Below, piece after piece: positions 24,514-33,359 of a stretch of 64,000 bases of DNA. Position 1 is the first letter of the stretch, and the number at the start of each line of letters is the position of its first letter. The stretch is from an uncultured Luteitalea sp. (GTDB lineage: Bacteria > Acidobacteriota > Vicinamibacteria > Vicinamibacterales > Vicinamibacteraceae): the NCBI GenBank assembly GCA_934541105.1, contig CAKTDA010000005.1, positions 62,001 to 126,000 on the forward strand, given 5' to 3'. Position numbers and translations under genes: made by a program. The notes beneath the pieces were generated by a model. That model made no database searches and had not been told where the DNA came from. It saw only the letters and a program-made list of their open reading frames with translations.

Positions 24514-25320
24514 GTGACTTTCTGGCAAGCCATCATCCTGGGCCTCGTCGAGGGCCTCACCGAGTACCTCCCCGTCAGTTCCACCGCGCACCTGCTGGTG
24601 ACGCAACGCCTGCTCGGCATCGGGGCCGACGAGGCGGCGCACGCCTACGCCATTGCCATCCAGGGCGGTGCGATTGCCGCGGTGATGGTGCTCTACCGCC
24701 GCCGGCTGCTGCAGGTCGCGCACGGGCTCCTCGGACGCGATGCGGCGGGGCGGCACCTGGCCATTGCGCTCGTGCTGGCGTTCGTGCCGGCGGCGACCGT
24801 CGGCTTCCTCTTCGAGGACACGATCGAGGCCGTGCTGTTCGGCCCACTGCCAATCGCGGCAGCCTGGGCGGCCGGCGGCATCCTGATGCTCGTCGTGGCG
24901 CCGCGGACGGCACGCGCCGGCAGGGCGCTCGAGGCGATCACATGGCAGGGCGCGCTGCTCGTGGGCCTGTGCCAGTGCGCGGCGCTGTGGCCCGGCGTCA
25001 GCCGCAGCCTGGCCACGATCATGGGCGGGCTGGCAGCGGGCCTCTCGCTCGTCGCCGCGGTGGAATTCTCGTTCCTGCTCGGCCTGCTCACGCTCGGCGC
25101 CGCGACGGCCTACAAGGCCCTCGACAGCGGCGCGGTGATGCTCGAGGCGTACGGACCGCTGACGATCCTCGTCGGCTTCGTCGCGGCCTGGCTGTCGGCG
25201 ATGGTCTCGGTGCGCTGGATGGTGAGCTGGCTGCAGCAGCACGGGCTTGCCGTCTTCGGGTGGTGGCGGCTCGCGGCCGCCGCCGTGGTGCTGGTGCTGG
25301 TGGCGCGCGGCGTATTGTGA
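24514..25320 (+). CDS. uppP: Undecaprenyl-diphosphate phosphatase
   Basis: A 268-residue integral membrane phosphatase (BacA/UppP) that regenerates undecaprenyl phosphate, the lipid carrier for peptidoglycan and other glycans; its activity gives bacitracin resistance. The two active-site motifs are present: GLVEGLTEYLPVSSTAHLL (E-x4-PVSS-x-H) and PGVSRSLATIMGGL (PG-x-SRS). About eight hydrophobic helices and normal length. Start GTG 24514 gives the canonical TFWQAIILGLVEG opening. Confidence 0.95.
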   Translation: MTFWQAIILGLVEGLTEYLPVSSTAHLLVTQRLLGIGADEAAHAYAIAIQGGAIAAVMVLYRRRLLQVAHGLLGRDAAGRHLAIALVLAFVPAATVGFLFEDTIEAVLFGPLPIAAAWAAGGILMLVVAPRTARAGRALEAITWQGALLVGLCQCAALWPGVSRSLATIMGGLAAGLSLVAAVEFSFLLGLLTLGAATAYKALDSGAVMLEAYGPLTILVGFVAAWLSAMVSVRWMVSWLQQHGLAVFGWWRLAAAAVVLVLVARGVL

Positions 25321-25327
25321 GGGGGGA

Positions 25328-25349
25328 GCGTCGACCTGAAGGTCGACGC
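25328..25349. repeat. REP-like palindrome, copy D
   Basis: GCGTCGACCT-GA-AGGTCGACGC: perfect 10-base arms, seven bases after the uppP stop and followed by CTACGAA. Core identical to copy A at 13706-13725. Between convergent genes, so it may also terminate transcription. Confidence 0.6.
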
Positions 25350-25350
25350 C

Positions 25351-25402
25351 TACGAATCGATCCTACGAATCGATCCCACGAATCGATCTCACGAATCGAT
25401 CC
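25351..25402. repeat. Four tandem 13-base repeats overlapping the end of the efflux channel gene
   Basis: Four head-to-tail units of (T/C)ACGAATCGATC(C/T). Two are identical and two differ by one or two bases. The third and fourth units contain the stop and last codons of the outer-membrane channel gene (stop at 25389-25391), so the array has grown into the coding end. Confidence 0.75.
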
Positions 25403-26783
25403 CACCAAGGCTCTTGTAGACCTGCACCACGCGAACGAACACGGCGGCTTCCGCCTGCGCGATCGCATCCTCGGCGGCAAGTTGCGTGCGCTCGGCATCG
25501 AGCAGCGAGAGGAAGTCCGCGAACCCCTCGCGGAAGCGGACGCGCGCAATCTGCGCGGCGCGTGCGCTCTCGCGCGCCTGGTCGGCGAGCCGTACGAGCC
25601 GGGCCTGTTCCTCGCGGTAGGCCACGAGCGCGTTCTCCGTCTCTTCGAGCGCGAGCAGCACGGCCTGTTCGTAGGCGGCAAGCAACTCGCGCGTCGCGGC
25701 CTCGGCGCCCCTCAGGCGCGCGCGGGCGCTGCCGAGGTCGAAGCCTGCCCACTGGAGCGACGGCGTGACCGACCACATGCGCGACTCGCTGCGCCCGAAC
25801 AGGCTGCCGCGACCGGCCAGCAACCCCAGTGCGCCGGAGATCGAGATGCGCGGGTAGAGCTCCGCCGCCGCGACACCCTCACGCGCGGCCGCGGCAGCAA
25901 GCCGCCGCTCCGCCGCGCGCACGTCGGGACGACGCCGCAGCAGCTGCGACACGTCGCCAAGTGACAGCACCTTGGCCAGGACCGGATACGGCCGGGGCTG
26001 CAGGTCGAGTGCCAGCGCACCGGGGCGCACACCGGTGAGCACGGCCAGGCGATGCAGGCGCGTCATGGCCGCGGACCGCAGCGGCGGCACGCTCGCCTCG
26101 ATGGCCGCCACCCGTGCGGCCGCGCTCGCGACGTCCTGCTCCTCGCCGAGCCCCGCATCCCGGCGCACCTCGGTCAGGCGCAGGGTCTCGCGCTGGTTGA
26201 CGAGGCTGCGCTCGGCCACCTCCAGCTGGCGTTGCAGGCCGCGCAGCGTGAAGTACTCGCGAGCGACTTCCGCGGCGACGATCACGCGCACGTCCTCGAC
26301 CGACGCCTCGAGCGCCTGCGCCTCGGCACCCGCCGCCTCCATGGCCGCGCGGACGCGACCGAACAGGTCCACTTCCCAGAACGCGTCGAGCGTCGCGCGA
26401 AACGTGCTCGTGCGCACCGGTTCGTCGGTGAAGCCGGGCACGGCCTGCTCGCGGCGATCCACCGCCGCGTTCGCGGTCACGATCGGGAAGCGATCGCGTC
26501 GGACGTCGTCCAGCAGCGCCCGCGCCTGGTCCACGCGGGCCACGGCGGCCACGACGTCGAGGTTGGCGCCGAGTGCCGCGTCCTGCAGGGCGTCGAGCAC
26601 CGGGTCGTCAAACTGGCGCCACCAGTGGTGGTCGTACTCCCCGGTGTCGAACGTCTCGGGCGAGGCCTGCGTCAGCGCCGCCGGTGCGGTCGCAGGCGCC
26701 ACATGGACGCGCCGCACGCCGCAGGCTGCCGCGACCGTCGCAAGCAGCACGAGCACGAGAACCGATATCCACCGCGTACGCAT
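25389..26783 (-). CDS. RND efflux outer-membrane channel, NodT/OprM family
   Basis: A 464-residue TolC-like outer-membrane factor, the exit duct of the tripartite pump encoded by the two upstream genes. N-terminus WISVLVLVLLATVAAAC suggests a lipoprotein with acylated Cys21. NodT-family features: WWRQFDDPVLDALQDAALGA, NLDVVAAVARVDQARALL, VDLFGRVRAAMEAA, RRRPDVRAAERRLAAAAAR, LYPRISISGALGLLAG. ATG 26783 shares one base with the pump gene stop (TGATG). Its last codons lie inside the 13-base tandem repeats. Confidence 0.92.
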   Translation of the reverse strand: MRTRWISVLVLVLLATVAAACGVRRVHVAPATAPAALTQASPETFDTGEYDHHWWRQFDDPVLDALQDAALGANLDVVAAVARVDQARALLDDVRRDRFPIVTANAAVDRREQAVPGFTDEPVRTSTFRATLDAFWEVDLFGRVRAAMEAAGAEAQALEASVEDVRVIVAAEVAREYFTLRGLQRQLEVAERSLVNQRETLRLTEVRRDAGLGEEQDVASAAARVAAIEASVPPLRSAAMTRLHRLAVLTGVRPGALALDLQPRPYPVLAKVLSLGDVSQLLRRRPDVRAAERRLAAAAAREGVAAAELYPRISISGALGLLAGRGSLFGRSESRMWSVTPSLQWAGFDLGSARARLRGAEAATRELLAAYEQAVLLALEETENALVAYREEQARLVRLADQARESARAAQIARVRFREGFADFLSLLDAERTQLAAEDAIAQAEAAVFVRVVQVYKSLGGIDS

Positions 26784-29700
26784 CACGCTCCCTCCGCAGC
26801 CGACGAGACGTCGGGACCTCTCGCCGCCTCGGCTCTGGCCCGGCCACCGAACCACGAGACGATGCGACCGACGTAGACGAAGAACACCGGCGTCAGGGCG
26901 AGCCCGAACACGGTGACGCCGACCATGCCCGCGAACACGGTCACGCCCATGGCGCGCCGGATCTCGGCGCCGGCGCCCGTCGAGATGACGAGCGGGATCA
27001 CGCCCATGATGAAGGCCGCCGACGTCATGAGCACCGGACGGAGCCGCACGCGGCATGCGTCGAGCACGGCCTGCACCGGTGCTTCGCCGTCGTCCTGCCG
27101 CTGCCGGGCGAACTCCACGATCAGGATGGCGTTCTTGCAGGCGAGCGCCGCGAGCACGAGGAAGCTGACCTGCGTGAAGACGTTGGTGTCGCCACCTGTG
27201 AGCCAGACGCCCGCGATCGCGGACGACAGCGTCATGGGCACGATCAGGATCACGCTGAACGGCAGCGACCAGCTCTCGTACTGCGCCGCGAGCACGACGT
27301 AGACGAGCAGCACGCACAGCGGGAAGATCCACACCATCGTGTTGCCGGCGACGGCCTCCTGGTAGGCGAGCTCGGTCCACTCGAACGCGAACCCGTGCGG
27401 CAACTGCTCCCGCAGGATCCGCACGATCGCGTCCTGGGCCTGCCCCGAGCTGAAGCCGGGCGCCGGCGCGCCGTTGATCTCCGCGGCGGGGAAGCCGTTG
27501 TAGTGCATCACCTGGTCTGGCCCGTGCCCGCGCGAGACCGTGACGAGCGAACCGAGCGGCACCATCTGGCCCGTCGTCGATCGCGTCTCGAGCCGCGCGA
27601 TCTGTTCGGGCTGCAACCGGAACTCCTGCTCGGCCTGCACGTTCACCTGGTACGTGCGCCCGAACTTGTTGAAGTCGTTGACGTACACCGACCCGAGGTA
27701 CGCCTGGAGCGTCTCGAACACGTGGGTGATCGGCACGCCATACGTCTTGGCGCGCTCGCGATCCACCTCGGCGTCGATCTGCGGCACGTTGACCTGGAAG
27801 CTCGAGAGCAGGCCCGCCAGTTCCGGTCGGCCGCGCGCCTTGTCGAGGCTTGCCTGCACCTGTCGGTACAGGTCCTCGAAGCCGGCACCACCGCGGTCCT
27901 CGACGTACAGCTTGAAGCCGCCCACCGAACCGAGGCCCGCCACGGGCGGCGGCGGGAAGATCGCCACAAACGCATCCTGGATGCCCGCGAACTGGCCGTT
28001 CAGCTCCTGCACGATGCGATCGGCCGTGAGTCCCTCATGGGCGCGCTCGTCGGCGTCCTTCAGCATCACGAACGCGATGCCGGCGTTCGATGCGTTCACG
28101 AAGCCGTTGATCGAGAGGCCCGGGAACGAGATGACGCTCTTGACGCCCCTGTGCTCCAGCGCGGCCGCCGACATGCGGCCGATGACGGCGTCGGTGCGAT
28201 CGAGGGTGGCGGCATCGGGCAACTGCGCGAACGCGACGAGGTAGTCCTTGTCCTGCGGCGGCACGAACCCGGCCGGCACGCGCGAGAACCCGACCGCGGT
28301 CAGTGCCAGCAGGCCGCCATACAGCACCAGCACCGCGATGCCGACCCGCAGCACGCGCGCCACGCCGCGCGTGTACCCGAGCGAGGCGCGGGCGAACACG
28401 CGGTTGAAGCGCACGAAGAACCACCCGAACAGCCGATCGGTCACGCGTTGCACGGCGTCGCGGGGCGCACCGTGCGGGCGCAGGAGGCGAGACGCCAGCG
28501 CCGGGCTGAGCGTGAGCGAGTTGAATGCCGAGATCACCGTGGAGATCGCGATCGTCAGCGCGAACTGGCGGTAGAACTGCCCGGTCAGGCCGCTCACGAA
28601 GGCGGTCGGCACGAAGACGGCGCACAGCACGAGCGCGATCGCGATGATCGGCCCCGAGACTTCCGCCATCGCCTTGTGGGTCGCCTCGCGCGGCGAGAGC
28701 CCGAGCTCGATGTGGCGCTCCACGTTCTCCACCACCACGATGGCGTCGTCCACGACGATGCCGATGGCGAGCACGAGGCCGAAGAGCGAGAGCGTGTTGA
28801 GCGAGAAGCCGAGGCCCAGCATGACGGCGAACGTGCCGACGAGCGAGACCGGCACGGCAACGAGCGGGATGATCGACGCACGCCACGTCTGGAGGAACAC
28901 CAGCACGACGATCACGACGAGCACGATCGCCTCGAACAGCGTCGTCACCACCGCGTCGATCGACTTGCGGACGTAGGTCGTCGGGTCGTACTCGATGCGG
29001 TACTCGACGCCTTCCGGAAACGACTCCTGCAGCGCCGCCATGCGCGCGCGCACGTCGGCCGACGCCTGCAGCGCGTTCGACCCCGGTCGCTGGGCGATGC
29101 CGATGCCCACCGCGGGCTTGTTGTCGAGCAGGCTGCGCAGCGCGTAGCGGCTCGAGCCGAGCTCGACGCGCCCGACGTCGCTCACGCGGGTGATCTGGCC
29201 GTCCGGCGTGGCGCGGACGACGATCGCGGAGAACTCCTCCTCCGTGCTGAGCCGTCCCCTGGCATTGACGAGGAGCTGGATCGTGGCGTCGTTGGGCGCC
29301 GGCGGCGCGCCGAGCACGCCCGCCGCCACCTGCACGTTCTGCTCGCGGATGGCGCGCACCACGTCGGTGGCCGTGAGCTCTCGTGCCGCCAGGCGGTCCG
29401 GATCCAGCCACACGCGCATGCTGTACTCGCCGGCGCCGAAGATCTGCACGCTGCCGACGCCTTCGATCCGCGCGAGTTCGTCCTTCACCTGCAGGTGCGC
29501 CAGGTTCGACAGGTACAGCATGTCGTAGCGCTGGTCCGGCGAGACCATGTGCACGACCATCATCAGGTCCGGTGACGCCTTCTCCGTGGTCACGCCGATG
29601 CGCTGCACCTCCGGCGGCAGCCGCGGCAGCGCCTGGGCCACGCGGTTCTGCACCTGCACCTGCGCCTTGTCCAGGTCGGTGCCGAGCGCGAAGGTCACCG

Positions 29701-29977
29701 TCAGCGTCAGCAGGCCGTCGGACGTCGATTGCGAGAACATGTAGAGCATGCCCTCGACGCCGTTGATCTGCTGTTCGAGCGGCGCGGCCACGGTCTCGGC
29801 AATCGTGCGCGGATTGGCGCCCGGGTACGTCCCGTGAACGACGACGGTCGGGGGCACCACGCTGGGGTACTCGCTGACCGGCAGCACCACCAGCGAGAGC
29901 GCGCCCGCAATCGTGATCAGGAGTGACAGGACGGCCGCGAAGATGGGCCGATCGACGAAGAAGCGCGAGATGTTCAT
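26783..29977 (-). CDS. RND multidrug efflux pump (HAE1 family)
   Basis: A 1064-residue inner-membrane proton-driven drug exporter, AcrB/MexB type and full length. Opening MNISRFFVDRPIFAAVLSLL is typical. Twelve TM segments in two halves with large periplasmic loops. The proton-relay aspartates are in AIGIVVDDAIVVVENVERH near residues 406-407, and FVPTAFVSGLTGQFYRQFAL follows. The second half has VSLLV-type helices and the SFLVLAALACKNAILIVEFA motif. Its ATG overlaps the adaptor stop (ATGA, 29974-29977) and its own stop overlaps the channel start. The substrate is not predictable. Confidence 0.96.
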   Translation of the reverse strand: MNISRFFVDRPIFAAVLSLLITIAGALSLVVLPVSEYPSVVPPTVVVHGTYPGANPRTIAETVAAPLEQQINGVEGMLYMFSQSTSDGLLTLTVTFALGTDLDKAQVQVQNRVAQALPRLPPEVQRIGVTTEKASPDLMMVVHMVSPDQRYDMLYLSNLAHLQVKDELARIEGVGSVQIFGAGEYSMRVWLDPDRLAARELTATDVVRAIREQNVQVAAGVLGAPPAPNDATIQLLVNARGRLSTEEEFSAIVVRATPDGQITRVSDVGRVELGSSRYALRSLLDNKPAVGIGIAQRPGSNALQASADVRARMAALQESFPEGVEYRIEYDPTTYVRKSIDAVVTTLFEAIVLVVIVVLVFLQTWRASIIPLVAVPVSLVGTFAVMLGLGFSLNTLSLFGLVLAIGIVVDDAIVVVENVERHIELGLSPREATHKAMAEVSGPIIAIALVLCAVFVPTAFVSGLTGQFYRQFALTIAISTVISAFNSLTLSPALASRLLRPHGAPRDAVQRVTDRLFGWFFVRFNRVFARASLGYTRGVARVLRVGIAVLVLYGGLLALTAVGFSRVPAGFVPPQDKDYLVAFAQLPDAATLDRTDAVIGRMSAAALEHRGVKSVISFPGLSINGFVNASNAGIAFVMLKDADERAHEGLTADRIVQELNGQFAGIQDAFVAIFPPPPVAGLGSVGGFKLYVEDRGGAGFEDLYRQVQASLDKARGRPELAGLLSSFQVNVPQIDAEVDRERAKTYGVPITHVFETLQAYLGSVYVNDFNKFGRTYQVNVQAEQEFRLQPEQIARLETRSTTGQMVPLGSLVTVSRGHGPDQVMHYNGFPAAEINGAPAPGFSSGQAQDAIVRILREQLPHGFAFEWTELAYQEAVAGNTMVWIFPLCVLLVYVVLAAQYESWSLPFSVILIVPMTLSSAIAGVWLTGGDTNVFTQVSFLVLAALACKNAILIVEFARQRQDDGEAPVQAVLDACRVRLRPVLMTSAAFIMGVIPLVISTGAGAEIRRAMGVTVFAGMVGVTVFGLALTPVFFVYVGRIVSWFGGRARAEAARGPDVSSAAEGA

Positions 29978-31182
29978 GGCGCCTCCTCGGCGGCCTGTTC
30001 GGCGCGCACCTTCGTGCCAGGACGCACCCGCTGCTGGCCATTGACCACGACCACCGCACCGGGCTCGAGCCCGCTGCGCACGACGCGGAGGCCGTCCACG
30101 ATCGGTCCGAGCTCGATCGGGTTCGACACGACGACGCCGTTTGCGTCCAGCGTGTAGACGCAGCGCTTGTCGAGGTCGGTGCCCACGGCGCGGTCCTCCA
30201 CCAGCGTCGCGCGGTAGGCACGCCGGCCGGGCATCCGCACCCTGACGAACAGCCCCGGCGTCAGGACGCCATCCGGGTTGTCGAAGAGTGCCCGGGCGCG
30301 AATGGTGCCCGTCGTCGGATCGAGCTGGTTGTCGAGGAAGTGCAGCCGTCCCTCACGTTCGACGTCCTCGTCTCCGGCGAGGGCCAGACGGACCGGCAAC
30401 CGGCCCGGCCGCCGCAGGCCCCGGCTCCTGGCCTCGGCCGTGTGCTTGAGGAAGGTCCGTTCGTCGGCGTCGAACGTCGCGTAGATCGGATCGAGCGAGA
30501 CCACGGTGGCCAACAGCGTGGCTTCACCCGGACCGCTCGACACGAGGTTGCCCTCGGTGACGATTGCGCGACCCACCCGTCCGGCAATCGGCGCCACGAC
30601 CCGGGTGAACTCCAGGTTCAGTTCCGCCGCCCGCAGGGCTGCTTCCATGGCAGCGACCTGCGCGGCCGATTCGTCGGCGAAGGCGGCACGCCGCTCCAGT
30701 TCCTCGCCGGCCATGGCGTTCTCGCTCGCCAGCCGCCTGGCCCGCGCCAGTTCGGAATCGGCGCGCTCCTGCGTGGCGCGTGCACGCTGCAGTTCGGCGC
30801 GCAGGCGGTCCACTTCGGCCTGGAAGGGCCGTGCATCGATCTGGAAGAGGAGGTCGCCCTTGCGGACGAGGGCGCCCTCGCGGAACGAGACGCGCGACAC
30901 GTAGCCCGAGACGCGCGGCCGCACCTCGGCGGTGTTCACTGCCTCGAGCCGACCCGTGAACTCGTCCCACTCCGTGATCTCACGGGCGATCGCGTGTGCG
31001 ACCGTCACGGTGGGCGGTAGCGGGGGAGCCGGCTGGGCCGACGAACTCGTGCAGCCGGCCAGCGCCATGCCGGCCGCCAGCGTCAGGGCGAGGGCGATGG
31101 CGCGCCGGAGCCAGCGCAGGATCCGCGGGTTCCCGTCGTGAAGGGAAGTGGTTACGTATGAGGGCTGGAAGGACAGCAACAT
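29974..31182 (-). CDS. RND efflux periplasmic adaptor lipoprotein
   Basis: A 402-residue membrane-fusion protein bridging pump and channel. Lipobox LAGC in TLAAGMALAGC about 40 residues from the chosen ATG 31182; the frame runs further upstream without a better start, so the exact start is uncertain. Features: EWDEFTGRLEAVNTAEVRPR, VSGYVSRVSFREGALVRKGD (lipoyl-like), a long coiled-coil hairpin (about 130-190), RVVAPIAGRVGRAIVTEGNL, and the DPTTGTIRARALFDNPDGVL motif of the AcrA/MexA group. First gene of the adaptor-pump-channel operon, divergent from a NarL-type two-component pair that may regulate it. Confidence 0.92.
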   Translation of the reverse strand: MLLSFQPSYVTTSLHDGNPRILRWLRRAIALALTLAAGMALAGCTSSSAQPAPPLPPTVTVAHAIAREITEWDEFTGRLEAVNTAEVRPRVSGYVSRVSFREGALVRKGDLLFQIDARPFQAEVDRLRAELQRARATQERADSELARARRLASENAMAGEELERRAAFADESAAQVAAMEAALRAAELNLEFTRVVAPIAGRVGRAIVTEGNLVSSGPGEATLLATVVSLDPIYATFDADERTFLKHTAEARSRGLRRPGRLPVRLALAGDEDVEREGRLHFLDNQLDPTTGTIRARALFDNPDGVLTPGLFVRVRMPGRRAYRATLVEDRAVGTDLDKRCVYTLDANGVVVSNPIELGPIVDGLRVVRSGLEPGAVVVVNGQQRVRPGTKVRAEQAAEEAP

Positions 31183-31291
31183 GGCCCGACCAGCATCGCG
31201 CCGGGGCGAGGCCCGGACAATCGGGCAGAGGACCCACCTGGATCCCCGGCAGATGGCGCAGGCGCGCCCCGACCGTCGGGCCCAGGAGGCG

Positions 31292-31309
31292 ATTGGCCAT
31301 TCGGCCAAT
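31292..31309. promoter_or_regulatory. Inverted repeat in efflux/two-component divergent gap
   Basis: ATTGGCC (31292-31298) and GGCCAAT (31303-31309), a perfect 7-base inverted repeat with 4-base spacer, in the 202-base divergent gap, about 50 bases upstream of the histidine kinase -10 box. Candidate binding site for the NarL-type regulator encoded next to it. The rest of the gap shows nothing else. Confidence 0.35.
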
Positions 31310-31355
31310 ACCGGGCTCGATCCGACAGCCCATCGTCATGCGCGGCCCCCTCCCT

Positions 31356-31361
31356 CATAAT
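31356..31361 (+). promoter_or_regulatory. Possible -10 box for the two-component operon
   Basis: CATAAT, 23 bases before ATG 31385; an SD (GGAGAG, 31373-31378) follows. The -35 is not clear. Confidence 0.4.
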
Positions 31362-31384
31362 CGGGAACGAACGGAGAGACGACC

Positions 31385-32707
31385 ATGGATGTGCTGACCA
31401 ATGCCGGCCCTCTCACGATCGACAGCGAGCCCGTCGCCCGGCTGTCGCTGCGCGACCGCGTCGCCGACCTGAGGCAGGCGCTCGACCGCGCCGTCGATGC
31501 GCGCCGCCGCGCCGAGTGCATGGCGCACATCCAGAACGACGCCGTGCAGCTTGCGCTCGACCTGCTCGTCACCGGCGAGGACATCGAGGGGTACTTCAAG
31601 GGCTTCATCAAGTCGCTCGTCGAGAACTGCGACAGCCATGCGTGTGGCGTCTGGCTGCTCGACGAGGCTGGCGAGTGCTGCGACATGTGGATGGCCTACA
31701 TCGGTGGGGCCTTCCACACGGTCGGCAGCGAGGGCTGGGCCGGGCTCGCGATGCCGCGGGTGGCCATGGCCGGGCACCTGCACGGCTACGCGCCGGGCTG
31801 GCGCCACACGATCGAGTATGTCGGCGACGATGCGCGCCTGCCCGATGCCGTCCGGCGTTTCAGCGAGGAGTCCGGCGTCGCCTCCATCCTCGCCGCGCCG
31901 CTCGTGCTGGGCCCGACGACGCTCGGCTGGATTGCCCTCGCAACGGCGCAGTCAGGCGACTGCTCCACGTGGCGCCACGCCGTGATCGACGCGACGGCCC
32001 GCCAGGCGACGCTGGCCCTCCACCAGAGCCGGCAGGCCGAGCGCAGCCGCGTCGAAGCACGACGACAGGCGATGCTCGAGGAACGCAACCGCATCGCGCG
32101 CGACATTCACGACACGCTGACGCAGGGGTTTGCGGCCATCCTGATGCAGTTGCAGGGCGCCCAGCGCGCGGCGCCCGACCTCCCCCCGCAGGTCGGGCGC
32201 AGCATCGAGACCGCCGTGGACCTGGCGCGCTCCCACATGGTCGAGGCGCGGCGGTCGGTGGGCGCACTGCGTCCGCGCGCGGCAAGCGATGCCGACCTCG
32301 GGGCCCTGCTGACGCAGATGGTCACGCTCGTGCGCCGGACGACGGCGATTCCAATCGAGCTGAAGGTGGACGACCTGCCCTGCATGGGCGGCCTCGAACG
32401 CGAGGTCCTCGGCATCGCGCAGGAGGCGTTGACAAACGCGGTGCGGCACGCGCGCGCCAGGCACATCACCGTGCGCGCGGCGTCGGCGCGCGGCGTCAAC
32501 CTGCGGCTCTCGGTTGCCGACGACGGTCGCGGAATCGCGGAGGACCGGGACACCTGGGGGTTCGGCCTGACGAGCATGCAGGAGCGCGCGGACCGCATGG
32601 GCGCCGATCTGACGATCGTCACGGCCCCGCGCGCAGGCACCGACGTGGTGCTGGCCTGGGATCCGCCGTCCTTTTCCATTCCGGGAGCGCGCCATGCCGC
32701 CGGGTGA
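31385..32707 (+). CDS. GAF-domain sensor histidine kinase, NarL/DesK group (HisKA_3)
   Basis: A 440-residue cytoplasmic histidine kinase without TM segments. A short coiled coil at about 20-50, a GAF domain at about 55-215 (SHACGVWLLDEAGECCDMWM, SGVASILAAPLVLGPTTLGW), then a HisKA_3 dimerisation domain with phospho-acceptor H242 in IARDIHDTLTQGFAAILMQL, and an HATPase_c domain with IAQEALTNAVRHARA (N box), VADDGRGI (G1 box) and GFGLTSMQERADRMGA (G2 box). It overlaps the response regulator gene by 14 bases, and SD GGAGAG precedes ATG 31385. Several Cys residues in the GAF domain (CDSHACG, ECCD) might bind metal or sense redox; this is not proven. Confidence 0.93.
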   Translation: MDVLTNAGPLTIDSEPVARLSLRDRVADLRQALDRAVDARRRAECMAHIQNDAVQLALDLLVTGEDIEGYFKGFIKSLVENCDSHACGVWLLDEAGECCDMWMAYIGGAFHTVGSEGWAGLAMPRVAMAGHLHGYAPGWRHTIEYVGDDARLPDAVRRFSEESGVASILAAPLVLGPTTLGWIALATAQSGDCSTWRHAVIDATARQATLALHQSRQAERSRVEARRQAMLEERNRIARDIHDTLTQGFAAILMQLQGAQRAAPDLPPQVGRSIETAVDLARSHMVEARRSVGALRPRAASDADLGALLTQMVTLVRRTTAIPIELKVDDLPCMGGLEREVLGIAQEALTNAVRHARARHITVRAASARGVNLRLSVADDGRGIAEDRDTWGFGLTSMQERADRMGADLTIVTAPRAGTDVVLAWDPPSFSIPGARHAAG

Positions 32708-33359
32708 GCTGGCGGCCGTGCCGGTTGCTGCCGCGACGCGGCGCGCGCGGGTGCTGATCGTGGACGATCACGCGCTGCTGCGGACCGGCGTGGCCAACAT
32801 CATCGATCAGGAGTCCGACCTGGAAGTGGTCGCCGAGGCCGCCAACGGCCTCGAAGGCGTGGAGGCGTTCGAGCGGTATCGTCCCGACGTCGTGCTGCTC
32901 GACCTGCGCATGCCGGCGATGGAAGGCGTCGAGGCGATCCGCCGCATGCGGGACCTCGACCCGCAGGCGCGCGTGATCGTCCTCACGACCTACGATTCGG
33001 ACGAGGACATCGCGCGGGCGCTGACCGGCGGGGCCAAGGCCTACGTGCTGAAGGACATTGCCGCCGACGCGCTGATCACCTGCATCCACGAAGTGCTCGG
33101 GGGGCGCACCTACCTGGCGCCGGCCGCGGCTGCCAAGCTCGCCGAGCGGGTGACGCGCGTGCAGTTGACACCGCGCGAGCTCGCCACGCTGCGATCGATG
33201 GCCGACGGGAAGAGCAACAAGGAGATTGCCGTCGAGCTCGGAATCAGCGAGCGGACGGTCAAGGCGCATCTCGGGCACCTGTTCGAGAAGCTCGGGGTGA
33301 CGAGCCGCACCGAGGCCGTGAAGGTCGGCACCCGGCGCGGCCTCATCCGGCTCGACTGA
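32694..33359 (+). CDS. NarL/FixJ-family response regulator
   Basis: A 221-residue response regulator, partner of the overlapping kinase. Receiver domain with acidic pocket DD (24-25), phospho-acceptor D70 in VVLLDLRMPAM, LTTYDSDEDI and KAYVLKD lysine. C-terminal LuxR-type helix-turn-helix from about 155: LTPRELATLRSMADGKSNKE and IAVELGISERTVKAHLGHLF. Stop at 33357-33359 abuts the stop of the convergent M13 peptidase gene with no gap. The likely target is its own region and the divergent RND operon, by position only. Confidence 0.95.
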   Translation: MPPGELAAVPVAAATRRARVLIVDDHALLRTGVANIIDQESDLEVVAEAANGLEGVEAFERYRPDVVLLDLRMPAMEGVEAIRRMRDLDPQARVIVLTTYDSDEDIARALTGGAKAYVLKDIAADALITCIHEVLGGRTYLAPAAAAKLAERVTRVQLTPRELATLRSMADGKSNKEIAVELGISERTVKAHLGHLFEKLGVTSRTEAVKVGTRRGLIRLD

